The position numbers were made by a program, and so were the translations under genes. Below the pieces are notes generated by a model. The model made no database searches. It worked only from the letters and a program-made list of their open reading frames with translations, and had not been told where the DNA came from. Shown piece after piece: positions 33,889 through 43,050 of a stretch of 64,000 nt of DNA (position 1 is the first letter of the stretch; every line of letters begins with the position of its first letter). This DNA comes from JBBIPZ01 sp037442505 [NCBI: Deltaproteobacteria bacterium]. GTDB taxonomy: Bacteria > CALINM01. The DNA lies in assembly GCA_037442505.1 (NCBI GenBank), contig JBBIPZ010000006.1, positions 40,007 through 104,006 of the forward strand. The letters run 5' to 3'.

Positions 33889-34970
33889 TTCTTACTTCTC
33901 CTCCATTCGTTTTCTATATTTCTTAGTTCCGATAAAAAAGTTTTAACTAAAAGATTAAAATCACTGATCTTATTGATAACTTTGCCTTTTTTAAATATTA
34001 TACCGCCAGTTTTAGCACCAGCAACACCTATGTCAGCTTCAATAGCTTCACCAGGTCCGTTGACAGGACAACCCATTACTGCAACCTTTATAGGCGCTGT
34101 CATCTTTGCCAGCTCTTTTTCAACCAGCTTGGCGAGTACAATTACATCAATCTCACGTCTGGCACAAGTTGGACATGATATTAATGCAGGGCCTAAGTTT
34201 CGAAGTCCCAACGATTTTAAAATTTCTTTAGCAACGACAATTTCATCTGCTGGATCTGCCGTTAAAGAAACCCTTAACGTATCTCCGATTCCTTTTAATA
34301 ATAGATTTCCTATGCCAATAGAAGACCTGATTGTGCCAACAAGTTTAGTTCCTGCTTCTGTTATGCCCAAATGTAAAGGAATATCAGTTAATTTGGCAAA
34401 TTCTTCGTAAGCAAGAATAGTAGTTAAAACATCTGTCGATTTCAAAGAAACTTTAATCTTATAAAAATTTTTATTTTCAAAAAAGTTGACATAATTTATA
34501 GCGCTTTCAACGAGTGCTTTTGCTATATTTTTTTCGTATTTTTTTCTTAGAAGACTGTCAAGAGAACCAGAATTAACACCTATTCTTATAGCACAATCGT
34601 GATCTTTTGCTGCTGAAATAATCTCTTCTAACTTTGCTTTGTTTTTTATATTTCCAGGATTGATACGCACACAACTGACGCCACTTAATATAGAGCTGAT
34701 AGCCAGTTTATAATCAAAATGAATATCAGCAATTACTGGTATCGGAGAAGCCTTTATAATCGCATTCAAAGAGCTTGCCGCTTCGTCATCAGGAACAGCA
34801 ACCCTGATAACCTCACAACCAAAGCGATACAACTTATTTATTTGCTTCAACGTTTTTTTAGCATCACGGGTATCTGTATTGGTCATTGATTGAATAGATA
34901 TTGGGCTATTCCCACCTATACCAACGTTACCCAAGTAGAAATTTCTTGTTTTTCTTCTTTTTATAAGCAA
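33885..34970 (-). CDS. ispG: 4-hydroxy-3-methylbut-2-en-1-yl diphosphate synthase (GcpE)
   Basis: 361 residues. The penultimate MEP-pathway enzyme, converting MEcPP to HMBPP with a 4Fe-4S cluster. PISIQSMTNTDTRD near residue 24, CVRINPGNI near 100 and the C-terminal cluster cysteines in SCPTCARREID and MGCPVNGPGEA are all present. It takes electrons from ferredoxin or flavodoxin. The order ispG-proS is common in bacteria. The start overlaps nothing; the channel gene upstream ends one base before. Confidence 0.96.
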   Translation of the reverse strand: MLIKRRKTRNFYLGNVGIGGNSPISIQSMTNTDTRDAKKTLKQINKLYRFGCEVIRVAVPDDEAASSLNAIIKASPIPVIADIHFDYKLAISSILSGVSCVRINPGNIKNKAKLEEIISAAKDHDCAIRIGVNSGSLDSLLRKKYEKNIAKALVESAINYVNFFENKNFYKIKVSLKSTDVLTTILAYEEFAKLTDIPLHLGITEAGTKLVGTIRSSIGIGNLLLKGIGDTLRVSLTADPADEIVVAKEILKSLGLRNLGPALISCPTCARREIDVIVLAKLVEKELAKMTAPIKVAVMGCPVNGPGEAIEADIGVAGAKTGGIIFKKGKVINKISDFNLLVKTFLSELRNIENEWRRSKK

Positions 34971-34971
34971 T

Positions 34972-36459
34972 TTAGTCCAACCCGAAAAATTTTTTTAATT
35001 TTGATATAAAATCTTGTTTTCTGCTTTTTATTTCAGTTTCTCTTTGTTCTAATTTTATTAATGTGACATTTCTTAATTGTCTCTCTACAATCAGATTTGT
35101 AAGAGCCTCAACAAAACTACCGTTCTGAATAAATGGAGAAATGTTTTCTTTTGTAATTTCGAGAAGGTGTACTTCCCTTCTTGCAATTATAGTAGCCGTT
35201 CTTTTTTCGCCTGTCAATAGAGACATTTCACCAAATATTTCACCCTTATAAATACTACCGACTTTTTTATTATCAATATATACATCAAGCTCGCCATCAA
35301 TGACAAAAAACAAAGAATCCCCAGAATCATCTTGCCTTACAACGACTTCTCCGTTACCATAAACCTTGTATGATGATTTGTTAACAATACTCAATAAATC
35401 TTCATCAGAAAGTAGATTGAAAATGTCTATATTTTTAAGAAAAGCCTTTATTTCTTCAATGTTTGGTTCGAAAATTTTAACATGTTTCTTTTCAATAATC
35501 TCTCTATGAGGATAAGGAATTGAATATCCTTCTCTAATGATAGCATACCAGGCTTGAGTTAATATATCATCTCTAATAATATCTTTTTTTGAATAATCAT
35601 TCACAAAAAATCTCATCCGCATTTCCATAAAGTTGTCAGAAAAGTTTGCAGTATATACTTTTGGCTCTGGAGATTTAGATATCTCTGGATGCGAATTTAA
35701 AATATTTATAAGCATATCCTTGGCTTTTAAAGGAGGAACTTCATAACCAATACCTACATTTATATTTAATGCACATTTTTCTAAATCGTCCTTTCTTCCA
35801 TATGAATAAATTATATTTTGCAAAAGGATATTGTTTGGGATAATGATTTTCTCGTTTTCTAAAGTTTTTAAGATTGTGTACCTGAACCCTACACTTTCTA
35901 TCTGTCCAAGTATATTTTTATCTTTTAGGTTAATCCACGTATCTTTTTTTAAATTTTTATCAGTCTGGACAGAAAAACCAGAAATAATATTGGAAAGAGT
36001 GTTTTGCATCGCAAAAGCAATTGCAGCAGTCAAAACTGCAGATGTTGTTAAAATTGATGAAACTTCGATATTAAAAATAATTTTTAGCGATGCTAACGCA
36101 AAAACTAAATAAACTAAAAGTCTAACGACATCTTTTATTATCGGTGGTACTTCCTTTTTAGTTTTAAAATAAATAAAAAAATCAACGATTATATAATTAA
36201 TGAAATTAGAAAAACAAATAATTGCAATAATTTCTTGCAGTTTTTTTATAAGTTTACCGTAAAAAAATATGTTACTAAGTTGAACTTCAAAAAAGAGCAA
36301 AAATAACCCCAAAATGCACAATTTCATTGTGCCAATAACATTAGAGTGCGATAACTGTTTTTTGTAAAATTTAATTAAAGCAAAGACTGTGGTGAAAAAT
36401 ATAAGTATTACCAGCATTAAGATAAGTTTGTTGATAAGGATAAAACGAACATCTATCAT
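34972..36459 (-). CDS. MscS-type channel with C-terminal cyclic-nucleotide-binding domain
   Basis: 495 residues. Four or so membrane segments lie in residues 5-140. The pore helix and upper beta domain follow (AAIAFAMQNTLSNIISGFSV near 145-165), then the MscS vestibule to about 320. Residues 355-475 form a cyclic-nucleotide-binding fold with the phosphate cassette GEIFGEMSLLTGEKRTATI, in which the Glu and Arg that hold cNMP are present. This matches the bacterial cyclic-nucleotide-gated (bCNG) subgroup of MscS channels, which tend to respond to ligand rather than tension. No cNMP cyclase gene is nearby. Confidence 0.88.
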   Translation of the reverse strand: MIDVRFILINKLILMLVILIFFTTVFALIKFYKKQLSHSNVIGTMKLCILGLFLLFFEVQLSNIFFYGKLIKKLQEIIAIICFSNFINYIIVDFFIYFKTKKEVPPIIKDVVRLLVYLVFALASLKIIFNIEVSSILTTSAVLTAAIAFAMQNTLSNIISGFSVQTDKNLKKDTWINLKDKNILGQIESVGFRYTILKTLENEKIIIPNNILLQNIIYSYGRKDDLEKCALNINVGIGYEVPPLKAKDMLINILNSHPEISKSPEPKVYTANFSDNFMEMRMRFFVNDYSKKDIIRDDILTQAWYAIIREGYSIPYPHREIIEKKHVKIFEPNIEEIKAFLKNIDIFNLLSDEDLLSIVNKSSYKVYGNGEVVVRQDDSGDSLFFVIDGELDVYIDNKKVGSIYKGEIFGEMSLLTGEKRTATIIARREVHLLEITKENISPFIQNGSFVEALTNLIVERQLRNVTLIKLEQRETEIKSRKQDFISKLKKFFGLD

Positions 36460-37838
36460 ATATAAATCTCTTGCATTTCTTTGACAGTATTGACAGGGAC
36501 AGCAGTCATTTTTTCAAGCTCTTTTTTAAAGGCTTGTTTAACACCATTTTCACCGTGTATTAAGTAAACTTTTGATAGTGAATTAATCGAACTGATCCAA
36601 TTTAGAAGTATTTTCTTATCGGCATGAGATGAAAATCCATTTATTGTGCATATTTTGGCAGCAACTTTAATCGGTTCCCCATATATATAAACAGTTTTTT
36701 CGCCGTCAACTATCTGCCTTCCTAAAGTACCTTTAGCTTGAAATCCAATAAAAATGACACAGTTTTTATCATCCCATAAGTTATGTTTTAAGTGATGAAG
36801 TATTCTTCCACCATTACACATTCCAGAACCAGCAATTATAATCGCCCTACCCTTAATGTTATTAATTGCTTTTGAATCCTCAGTAGATTTAGAAAAAATA
36901 AGATATGGAAAATAAAATGGATCCCCTCCAGACTTTATAATTTTTTGAGCTTCTTCGTCAAAGTACTCTAAATGTTTTTTATAAAGATTTGTAGCAAGTA
37001 TTGCCAGTGGACTATCTAAAAAAACACGGCAGGGTTGTAATGTTTTTTTGATATACATCTCCCTTAATATGTATAGTAACTCTTGAGCCCTCTCAAGAGC
37101 AAAAGAAGGGATTATTATATTACCACCTCTCGAAAACGCATAATATATGGCATTTTCAAATTCTTTATAGGTTTCATCAAAATTTTTATGTTCCCTATCA
37201 CCATAAGTTGTTTCAATAAATAAAACATCTGCATCAGAAGGTTTTTCAGGGTCATTAACTATTGGTTTGTTCCTGTTTCCCAGATCACCAGAAAATATTA
37301 TTTTTTTTGTATGACCAGATTCTATAACAGAGATTTCTATAAACGCAGAGCCCAAAATATGGCCAGCATCTTTTAATGTGACGGTAACGTTATCATTAAG
37401 TTTTATCGGTGTATGATATGGAACAGAATAAAAGTAATCAGTGGTCCTTATAACATCTTCTTCAGTATATAAAGGTTCCTTTGCCTTCTCTCCGCGTCGC
37501 AACGCCTTTTTCATTTGAGCGTGATAGTCTTCTTCCATCACTTTTGCAGCATCAAGTAACATAATTTTAGTCAAGTTTGCAGTCACTTCTGTGCAGATTA
37601 TCCTGCCTTTAAAACCGCTTTTTACAAGTAACGGAAGTCTGCCAGAGTGGTCAAGATGAGCATGAGTAAGAAAAACAGCATCTAAATTTTGAATATTAAA
37701 AGGAAAAGCCCTATTATTTCTGCTATTTTCCTCTCCCTGATAAAATCCACAATCAATCAAAAAACAGCTTTGCTCAGTTTCCACAAAGAAACATGAACCA
37801 GTTACTCCTTCTACCCCGCCGTATGGTATTATCTTCAT
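36456..37838 (-). CDS. Beta-CASP metallo-beta-lactamase ribonuclease-like protein
   Basis: 460 residues from the ATG at 37838. The MBL core has HAHLDHSG (residues 59-66), HILGSAF and SGDLGN. The beta-CASP insertion follows, and the C-terminal RNA-specificity part has SGMCNGGRILHHL and FSSHADK. Bacterial members of this YSH1/CPSF73-like group are thought to process RNA, though few are characterised. An upstream in-frame ATG at 37877 would overlap the divergent ntrY region; the start at 37838 matches the normal MKIIPYGG beginning. It heads the minus-strand unit that ends at rlmB. Confidence 0.88.
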   Translation of the reverse strand: MKIIPYGGVEGVTGSCFFVETEQSCFLIDCGFYQGEENSRNNRAFPFNIQNLDAVFLTHAHLDHSGRLPLLVKSGFKGRIICTEVTANLTKIMLLDAAKVMEEDYHAQMKKALRRGEKAKEPLYTEEDVIRTTDYFYSVPYHTPIKLNDNVTVTLKDAGHILGSAFIEISVIESGHTKKIIFSGDLGNRNKPIVNDPEKPSDADVLFIETTYGDREHKNFDETYKEFENAIYYAFSRGGNIIIPSFALERAQELLYILREMYIKKTLQPCRVFLDSPLAILATNLYKKHLEYFDEEAQKIIKSGGDPFYFPYLIFSKSTEDSKAINNIKGRAIIIAGSGMCNGGRILHHLKHNLWDDKNCVIFIGFQAKGTLGRQIVDGEKTVYIYGEPIKVAAKICTINGFSSHADKKILLNWISSINSLSKVYLIHGENGVKQAFKKELEKMTAVPVNTVKEMQEIYI

Positions 37839-37848
37839 AACTATTAAG

Positions 37849-37877
37849 TTGTTAGCTTTATCAAAAAAATGTATCAT
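37849..37877 (+). promoter_or_regulatory. Promoter of the ntrY-ntrX-recO unit
   Basis: TTGTTA (37849-37854) and TATCAT (37872-37877) have a 17-base spacer. The ntrY ATG at 37887 follows nine bases later, so the leader would be a few bases at most. Confidence 0.45.
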
Positions 37878-37886
37878 AAAACTACT

Positions 37887-40061
37887 ATGTTAGAAAAGAA
37901 AAAAACTCATGAATTAGAAAAAAGAAAAAAAGAAAAGATAGCTATTTTAATTATCTTAGCATTACTTATATGTCTTTTTGTTGCTCAAATGATAATTGCA
38001 AAGGTCCCTTCTTATGTCCCTTTTGGTTCTGAAATAACTGTTTTTATTCTCATTAACGTTAATCTTGTATTATTAATTGTACTACTTTACCTTGTTATCA
38101 GAAACTTTTTTAAAGTTTTCCTGGAATATAAAAAAGGATTGGGGGCAAGGATAAAGTATAGATTGGTTTTTGCGTTTATGATTCTCTCCATAGCCCCTTC
38201 ATTTATACTTTTTTTTATATCATCTGCATTTATCTCTACAAGTATAGAGCGATGGTTTAATATTAATATTGAGCGATCTCTTGATGAGTCTTTAAAGGTT
38301 GCAAAAACATTTTACAAGAACTCTTCTGATAATGCACTTTTTTATGCGAAGAGACTTAGCTCAATCGTCAGGGAAAAAAAACTTCTTGATCAGGAAAATT
38401 TAACATTCCTAAAAAACTTTGTCAGAGAAAAGAAAAAAGAGTATAACTTAGAGTCAGTAGAGGTATTTTCTGCCATTAAAGAACAACTCGTTTTAGAAAT
38501 TCCCTCAGAAACAAGACCTACTGATCCTAACGCAGCTATTATACAAGATGCCCTGAATGGAAAAGAAGCTATAATAATTGAAGAAACCACTACTGGAGAT
38601 ATAATTAGGGCTTCTGTTCCAATTTTTTCAACATTTATTGCTACTGAACCAGTGGGAATTATCGTAGTAAGTTACCATATACCTCATAGTATGGTCAGCA
38701 AGATGCAAATTATATCAGAAACTTACGAGAAGTATGGCAAAATTTTAATGTTCAAAAAGCCATTAAAATCAGTACTTATAATAATGCTTTTAATTACAAC
38801 ACTCCTGATAATTTTCACTTCAATATGGTTTGGACTTTATATGGCTCGTCAACTAACAGAACCATTGGAAGAAATGACAGAGGTAGCCAAAGAAGTTTCA
38901 AATGGCAATATGAATGTTCGTGTAGAGATAGATAAAAAAGATGAGGTTGGACAGCTGGCTGATGCATTTAATAAAATGCTTTCAGATATAAAAACCAAGA
39001 GTGATATCATAGAAGCTCAATCTAACTATCTGAAAGTCCTTATGAACAAAGTATCTGCAGGCATTCTATCGGTAAACCAGGAATTAAGAGTGGCGGCTTT
39101 TAACGAAATGTTTAAAAAAATTTTTCAAATTAATGATCCTTCAAATAAACTTCTTACAGATATTTTTAATAATGTATCAGGCGGCAAAGATATAATAGAA
39201 CTTTTGATTTCAGGAAAAAAAGGGGTACAAAAAGAAAAAATTGTTCAAGTAAATATTAACAACAAAGACAAATATATTAAATGTGACACTTCTCCAATGT
39301 TTGATGAATATCAGAATTTAATCGGAGTAGTCGCAGTCTTTGAAGATATTACAGAAAGTATTAGATACCAAAAAATGCTTGCATGGCGTGAAGTTGCAAG
39401 AAAAGTTGCACATGAGGTTAAAAATCCTCTTACACCTATTCAATTATCGGCAAATAGACTTAAGAAAAAATATGAACATTATGTTCCAAATGAAGAGAAG
39501 GAAACTTTTAATAGTTGCATAGATATGATTATTTCTCAAGTAGATGACATTAAAAATCTAATAAATGAATTTTCTTCCTATGGGAGAATGCCATCACTTA
39601 AATTTGAGTATAAAAATGTAAACGAGATTCTTGCTAATGTTTATAGCCTTTTTAAAGAGTCACATAAAAATATTGAATTTATTACTGACTTTGATAATAA
39701 TATTCCTTTGATCAAATGTGATGAAAATCAACTTAAAAGAGCTATTATAAATATAGTTACAAATGCAGTGGAAGCACTCCAAAACATAGAAAATGGAATA
39801 ATATCAATTAGTTCTAAATATATAGCTGAACTGGATAAAGTAACAATATCAATTAAAGATAATGGTAAAGGCATAAAAGATGAGCACAAAAACAGACTTT
39901 TTGAACCATATTTTTCAAGAAAACAAGGTGGAACAGGTCTGGGATTGTATATTGTGAATACAATAGTTACAGGACATAATGGTACAATAGAAGTTTTAGA
40001 TGCATTTCCAACTGGTGCAGAATTTGTAATGACCTTACCTGTTAAAGAGGATAAACTATGA
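37887..40061 (+). CDS. ntrY: NtrY-like sensor histidine kinase
   Basis: 724 residues. Three N-terminal membrane helices (to about 115), a periplasmic or extracellular sensor to about 290, a fourth helix and a HAMP domain (TEPLEEMTEVAKEVSNG near 330). A PAS domain follows (about 375-480). The kinase core is complete: H-box VARKVAHEVKNPLTPIQL, N-box NIVTNAVEAL, G1 DNGKGI and G2 GGTGLGLYIV. This is the NtrY architecture, linked in other bacteria to nitrogen, redox or envelope signalling. The ATG at 37887 is used rather than 37869 because the promoter lies between them. It overlaps the regulator by four bases. Confidence 0.9.
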   Translation: MLEKKKTHELEKRKKEKIAILIILALLICLFVAQMIIAKVPSYVPFGSEITVFILINVNLVLLIVLLYLVIRNFFKVFLEYKKGLGARIKYRLVFAFMILSIAPSFILFFISSAFISTSIERWFNINIERSLDESLKVAKTFYKNSSDNALFYAKRLSSIVREKKLLDQENLTFLKNFVREKKKEYNLESVEVFSAIKEQLVLEIPSETRPTDPNAAIIQDALNGKEAIIIEETTTGDIIRASVPIFSTFIATEPVGIIVVSYHIPHSMVSKMQIISETYEKYGKILMFKKPLKSVLIIMLLITTLLIIFTSIWFGLYMARQLTEPLEEMTEVAKEVSNGNMNVRVEIDKKDEVGQLADAFNKMLSDIKTKSDIIEAQSNYLKVLMNKVSAGILSVNQELRVAAFNEMFKKIFQINDPSNKLLTDIFNNVSGGKDIIELLISGKKGVQKEKIVQVNINNKDKYIKCDTSPMFDEYQNLIGVVAVFEDITESIRYQKMLAWREVARKVAHEVKNPLTPIQLSANRLKKKYEHYVPNEEKETFNSCIDMIISQVDDIKNLINEFSSYGRMPSLKFEYKNVNEILANVYSLFKESHKNIEFITDFDNNIPLIKCDENQLKRAIINIVTNAVEALQNIENGIISISSKYIAELDKVTISIKDNGKGIKDEHKNRLFEPYFSRKQGGTGLGLYIVNTIVTGHNGTIEVLDAFPTGAEFVMTLPVKEDKL

Positions 40062-41320
40062 ATACCAAAATAGCAGTTGTTGATGACGAAGCAGCAATTA
40101 GAAACACCTTAAAAGGCGTACTTGAAGACGAAGGTTATGATGTTTTAACGGCAGAAGATGGCACAACGGGATTAAGACTGATACGCGAAAACATCCCGGA
40201 TTGTGTGCTGCTTGATATCTGGATGCCTGGTCTTGATGGTATAGAAGTACTTAACAAACTGAAAGAGGAGCTGCCACAGATTCCTGTAATAATAATGTCA
40301 GGCCACGGTACAATTGAAACAGCAGTTAAAGCAACGAAAATAGGTGCATTTGATTTTATAGAAAAACCAATTTCCCTGGAAAAACTTTTATTATTGATAA
40401 ACAATGCGGTAAATTACTACAAAATTTTAAATGAAAATTTATACTTAAAAAAACAAATTGAAAAAGATGCAGAAGTAATTGCTTATTCCCCCAGAATGCA
40501 AAAACTATTATCACAATTATCCTCATTAGCAAAATCTAATATGACAATAATCCTATCGGGCGAAGAGGGTACTGGCAAATCATTTTATGCACGTTTTATT
40601 CATAACTATAGCCAGAGAGCAAGGAACAGCTTCATTGATTTTAATGCTCCCCTTTCTTCTGACCCAAAGACATTTAGAGATAAAATTATTTTAGCTTCGG
40701 AGGGGACACTTTATATAAAAAATTTTACACATCTATCTGAAGAGTTCCAAAAGCTTATCTTACAAAATAAAGAAAAATTTAGAATGATTTTTTCAACTTC
40801 AATAATTGGTGAAGACGTTATAAAAAGTGTCTCTAAAGACTTTTTATTTAACTTAAATGCAACTCATATAAGCATTCCTAATTTAAATGAAAGAAAAGAA
40901 GATATTCCATACTTTATTCAGTTTTTCACTCGAAAATTTTCAAAAATTTACACTAAGAAAATTCGCTTTAGTGATGAAGCAATGAAAGTGCTGACAAATT
41001 ATCAATGGCATGGCAACATTAAAGAGTTAAAAAACTTAGTAGAGCATATCTTTTTAACATTTAGTTCTGAAGTTGTCACCCATAGAGACCTGCCTGATTA
41101 CATTGTCAGAAATTGTAAACTTTCACTTATAAGCGAACAACTCTTTCAGCATAACCTGTTGTCTGAAGCCCAAAAATCCTTCGAAAAGGAGTTTATAAAG
41201 ATAAAACTTATAGAAAGTTGTGGCAATTTAAAAAAAACATCAGAAATTACGGGTGTTGAACAAAGCGAACTACAGAAAAAAATTAAATTTTATAATCTAT
41301 CAAATTATGTTAAACAGTGA
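40058..41320 (+). CDS. ntrX: NtrX-like response regulator with degenerate AAA+ domain
   Basis: 420 residues. Receiver domain with Asp53 (LLDIWMPG). The AAA+ domain keeps the Walker A motif GEEGTGKS (168-175) and the sensor II segment WHGNIKELKN near 317. A C-terminal Fis-type helix-turn-helix spans about 380-415. Between residues 195 and 220, where sigma-54 activators carry ESELFG....GAFTGA and the Walker B GTLFLDEI, it reads LSSDPKTFRDKIILASEGTL then YIKNF. The GAFTGA loop is missing, with about 20 residues deleted, and the acidic Walker B pair is gone. It is unlikely to drive sigma-54 open-complex formation and may instead be a DNA-binding repressor or sigma-70 regulator. It is paired with ntrY. 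Confidence 0.85.
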   Translation: MNTKIAVVDDEAAIRNTLKGVLEDEGYDVLTAEDGTTGLRLIRENIPDCVLLDIWMPGLDGIEVLNKLKEELPQIPVIIMSGHGTIETAVKATKIGAFDFIEKPISLEKLLLLINNAVNYYKILNENLYLKKQIEKDAEVIAYSPRMQKLLSQLSSLAKSNMTIILSGEEGTGKSFYARFIHNYSQRARNSFIDFNAPLSSDPKTFRDKIILASEGTLYIKNFTHLSEEFQKLILQNKEKFRMIFSTSIIGEDVIKSVSKDFLFNLNATHISIPNLNERKEDIPYFIQFFTRKFSKIYTKKIRFSDEAMKVLTNYQWHGNIKELKNLVEHIFLTFSSEVVTHRDLPDYIVRNCKLSLISEQLFQHNLLSEAQKSFEKEFIKIKLIESCGNLKKTSEITGVEQSELQKKIKFYNLSNYVKQ

Positions 41321-42047
41321 AGTAAAAGATTATGGAAGCATTTTAAGCGTCAAAAATTATCGAGAAACAGACAAGCTACTTCATATTTTTTTACAAAATC
41401 ATGGAATTATCACAGCTTTTGCATATGGTGCAAAAAACAGCAAGAAGCGTTTTGGAGGAAATTTAGAGCCGTATCAACTACAATTTTTTAATATTTCACA
41501 AAAAAGACATAATTATGTGCTTAACGAAGTTAAAATAACAAAACTTTTTTTAGAAATCAGGAAAAACCTTACTTCTATAGAAATGCTACAAAATATTTCC
41601 AAACTTTTAATTAAAATACCCATTATTGAAAGCAAGAACACATTTAAATTTTATTATTTTTTGCTGACAAAACTCAACTATACAAAAAACAATGAAGATA
41701 TGTTTAAAGCTTATTATCTATTTCTCATCTTTCTTTTATCAAAAGAAGGAATTTTTCCACAAAAAACAAACTGTTTTAATTGTGAAAGTAGGGAATCAAC
41801 TAATTTTCTCATCTCAAGTATAAATGAACCACATTTTTTATGTGGCAATTGTTTAACTGATGTAGATTTAAATACCACATTATTAGATGAAAACACATCA
41901 ACCTTTATCAAACTTTGTATGAAATCACCAAAAGCACTATTTGACAAATCTTTTACACCCAAAGCTTATTATACATTAAGTAATATTGTAAACATGTTAA
42001 TTGCAGAAAATTTCCATATTTCGTTGACAAAGATAGAATATAACTAA
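41307..42047 (+). CDS. recO: DNA repair protein RecO
   Basis: 246 residues. The N-terminal OB-fold is recognisable (KDYGSILSVKNYRETDKLLH and AFAYGAKNSKKRFGG). The helical C-terminus carries a zinc site, CFNCES...CGNC, near 165-187. RecO loads RecA at gaps with RecR. The ATG at 41307 overlaps the ntrX end by 14 bases and has no ribosome site. A TATAAT at 41291-41296 lies ten bases upstream inside ntrX and could be an internal promoter. A TTG at 41253 is also in frame but would add 18 residues not typical of the family. Confidence 0.88.
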   Translation: MLNSEVKDYGSILSVKNYRETDKLLHIFLQNHGIITAFAYGAKNSKKRFGGNLEPYQLQFFNISQKRHNYVLNEVKITKLFLEIRKNLTSIEMLQNISKLLIKIPIIESKNTFKFYYFLLTKLNYTKNNEDMFKAYYLFLIFLLSKEGIFPQKTNCFNCESRESTNFLISSINEPHFLCGNCLTDVDLNTTLLDENTSTFIKLCMKSPKALFDKSFTPKAYYTLSNIVNMLIAENFHISLTKIEYN

Positions 42048-42086
42048 AGATACTGGCTATATACAGAACAGTTTTGTAAGTTTATA

Positions 42087-42159
42087 TGGAGATGAGGGGA
42101 TTCGAACCCCCGACCTAAGCGTTGCGAACGCTTCGCTCTCCCAACTGAGCTACATCCCC
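42087..42159 (-). tRNA. tRNA-Ala(CGC)
   Basis: A 73-base cloverleaf on the minus strand. The acceptor stem is GGGGATG with CATCTCC, including the G3-U70 wobble that identifies alanine tRNA. The D stem is GCTC/GAGC, the anticodon stem AAGCG/CGCTT with loop TTCGCAA (anticodon CGC), and the T loop TTCGAAT. The discriminator base is A; CCA is not encoded. It reads the rare GCG codon. It lies between recO and the Mla locus, convergent to recO. Confidence 0.95.
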
Positions 42160-42167
42160 ATCTAAGT

Positions 42168-42197
42168 GTGTGCTTATAACTTAGTTTCAAAGCACAC
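42168..42197. repeat. Inverted repeat between tRNA-Ala and the Mla lipoprotein gene
   Basis: GTGTGCTT (42168-42175) and AAGCACAC (42190-42197) form a perfect 8-bp stem with a 14-base loop, about 25 bases after the lipoprotein stop and 8 bases upstream of the tRNA 5' end. It may terminate the minus-strand operon or the convergent recO transcript; no T tract is obvious. Confidence 0.4.
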
Positions 42198-42222
42198 TAT
42201 TTATTATTTCATAGTTAAAATT

Positions 42223-43050
42223 TTATTTCAATAAGCTGGCTGCCTGTTCTAAAAAATAATCACGCTTTTGCCTGTTATTGCCCGCAACTGCCAATTCATA
42301 ACCCTGGTAATAGTAATAAAATGCTGATTCTTTGTCACCAATTTGTTTGTAAGCAGTTCCCAGGAATTCTAAGTCCCATGCTATAGCTTCCCTATTAGCC
42401 GTCTTTCTGTCTATCGCAAGTGCTTTTTTCGCAAAATTTATGGCATCTGGATAATTTTGAGATTTATAGCTTAAATGGGCTTTAAGTTTATTTACGTAAC
42501 TTAGTTGTTCATAGTTTTTTTCTCTTCTGGCACTTTTTTCAGCCTTATCTAAATATTCTGATACTTTCTCAACCATATTACCTGACATTTCTAATAAAGC
42601 CAATAGGTTGTAATATGATGCTTCTAAATCATCTGGAAGTTTTTCTATCGATTTTAAAACTTCTGTTGCCTCACCCAATTTTTTTATCTCCCACAAGTAT
42701 AAAGCTTCACTATAAAGAACATACGGCAAATAATCTAACATTTCCTTTGAAGCTGTTTCTTTAGCCTCTTTGATAAAATAATAGGCATCATTTTTTCTAT
42801 CAACAGCAAGCATTAGTTGTGATTTTTGTAAAAGTGCCTTAATTTTGATATTTGGAAGATTGTTTGCTTTTGCTGCAAGAATCGCATCATCAATATAAGC
42901 GATGCTGTTTGCATAATCTCCTTTTAAAAATGCCTTATTGGCGCGTTCAAGCATTTTGTTAGCATCCCTTTCGTACAAAGATGATTGTTGTTTCGCGGTG
43001 CTACACGCTATTATGATAATAAATGATAAAAATAGTGTAATTTTTTTCAT
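42223..43050 (-). CDS. TPR lipoprotein of the Mla locus
   Basis: 275 residues with a lipoprotein signal peptide, KKITLFLSFIIIIAC, whose Cys16 would be lipidated. The mature part is alpha-helical with tetratricopeptide-like repeats (KAFLKGDYANSIAYIDDAI, then YPDAINFAKKAL and AFYYYYQGYELA). It overlaps mlaD by four bases and is last in the locus. In other bacteria this position often holds an auxiliary outer-membrane lipoprotein; a TPR protein there is less common. I infer a role linking the MCE protein to an outer-membrane partner. Confidence 0.75.
   Translation of the reverse strand: MKKITLFLSFIIIIACSTAKQQSSLYERDANKMLERANKAFLKGDYANSIAYIDDAILAAKANNLPNIKIKALLQKSQLMLAVDRKNDAYYFIKEAKETASKEMLDYLPYVLYSEALYLWEIKKLGEATEVLKSIEKLPDDLEASYYNLLALLEMSGNMVEKVSEYLDKAEKSARREKNYEQLSYVNKLKAHLSYKSQNYPDAINFAKKALAIDRKTANREAIAWDLEFLGTAYKQIGDKESAFYYYYQGYELAVAGNNRQKRDYFLEQAASLLK

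Noticed and set aside
37839-37886. Upstream starts for the beta-CASP nuclease (37877) and ntrY (37869)
   Set aside because: These starts would make the divergent genes overlap and lie within the promoter; the internal ATGs match family N-termini.
42168-42197. Hairpin near the tRNA as the tRNA promoter or a firm terminator
   Set aside because: A TATAAG lies in its loop and arm but no -35 matches, and no T tract follows; kept only as an inverted repeat.
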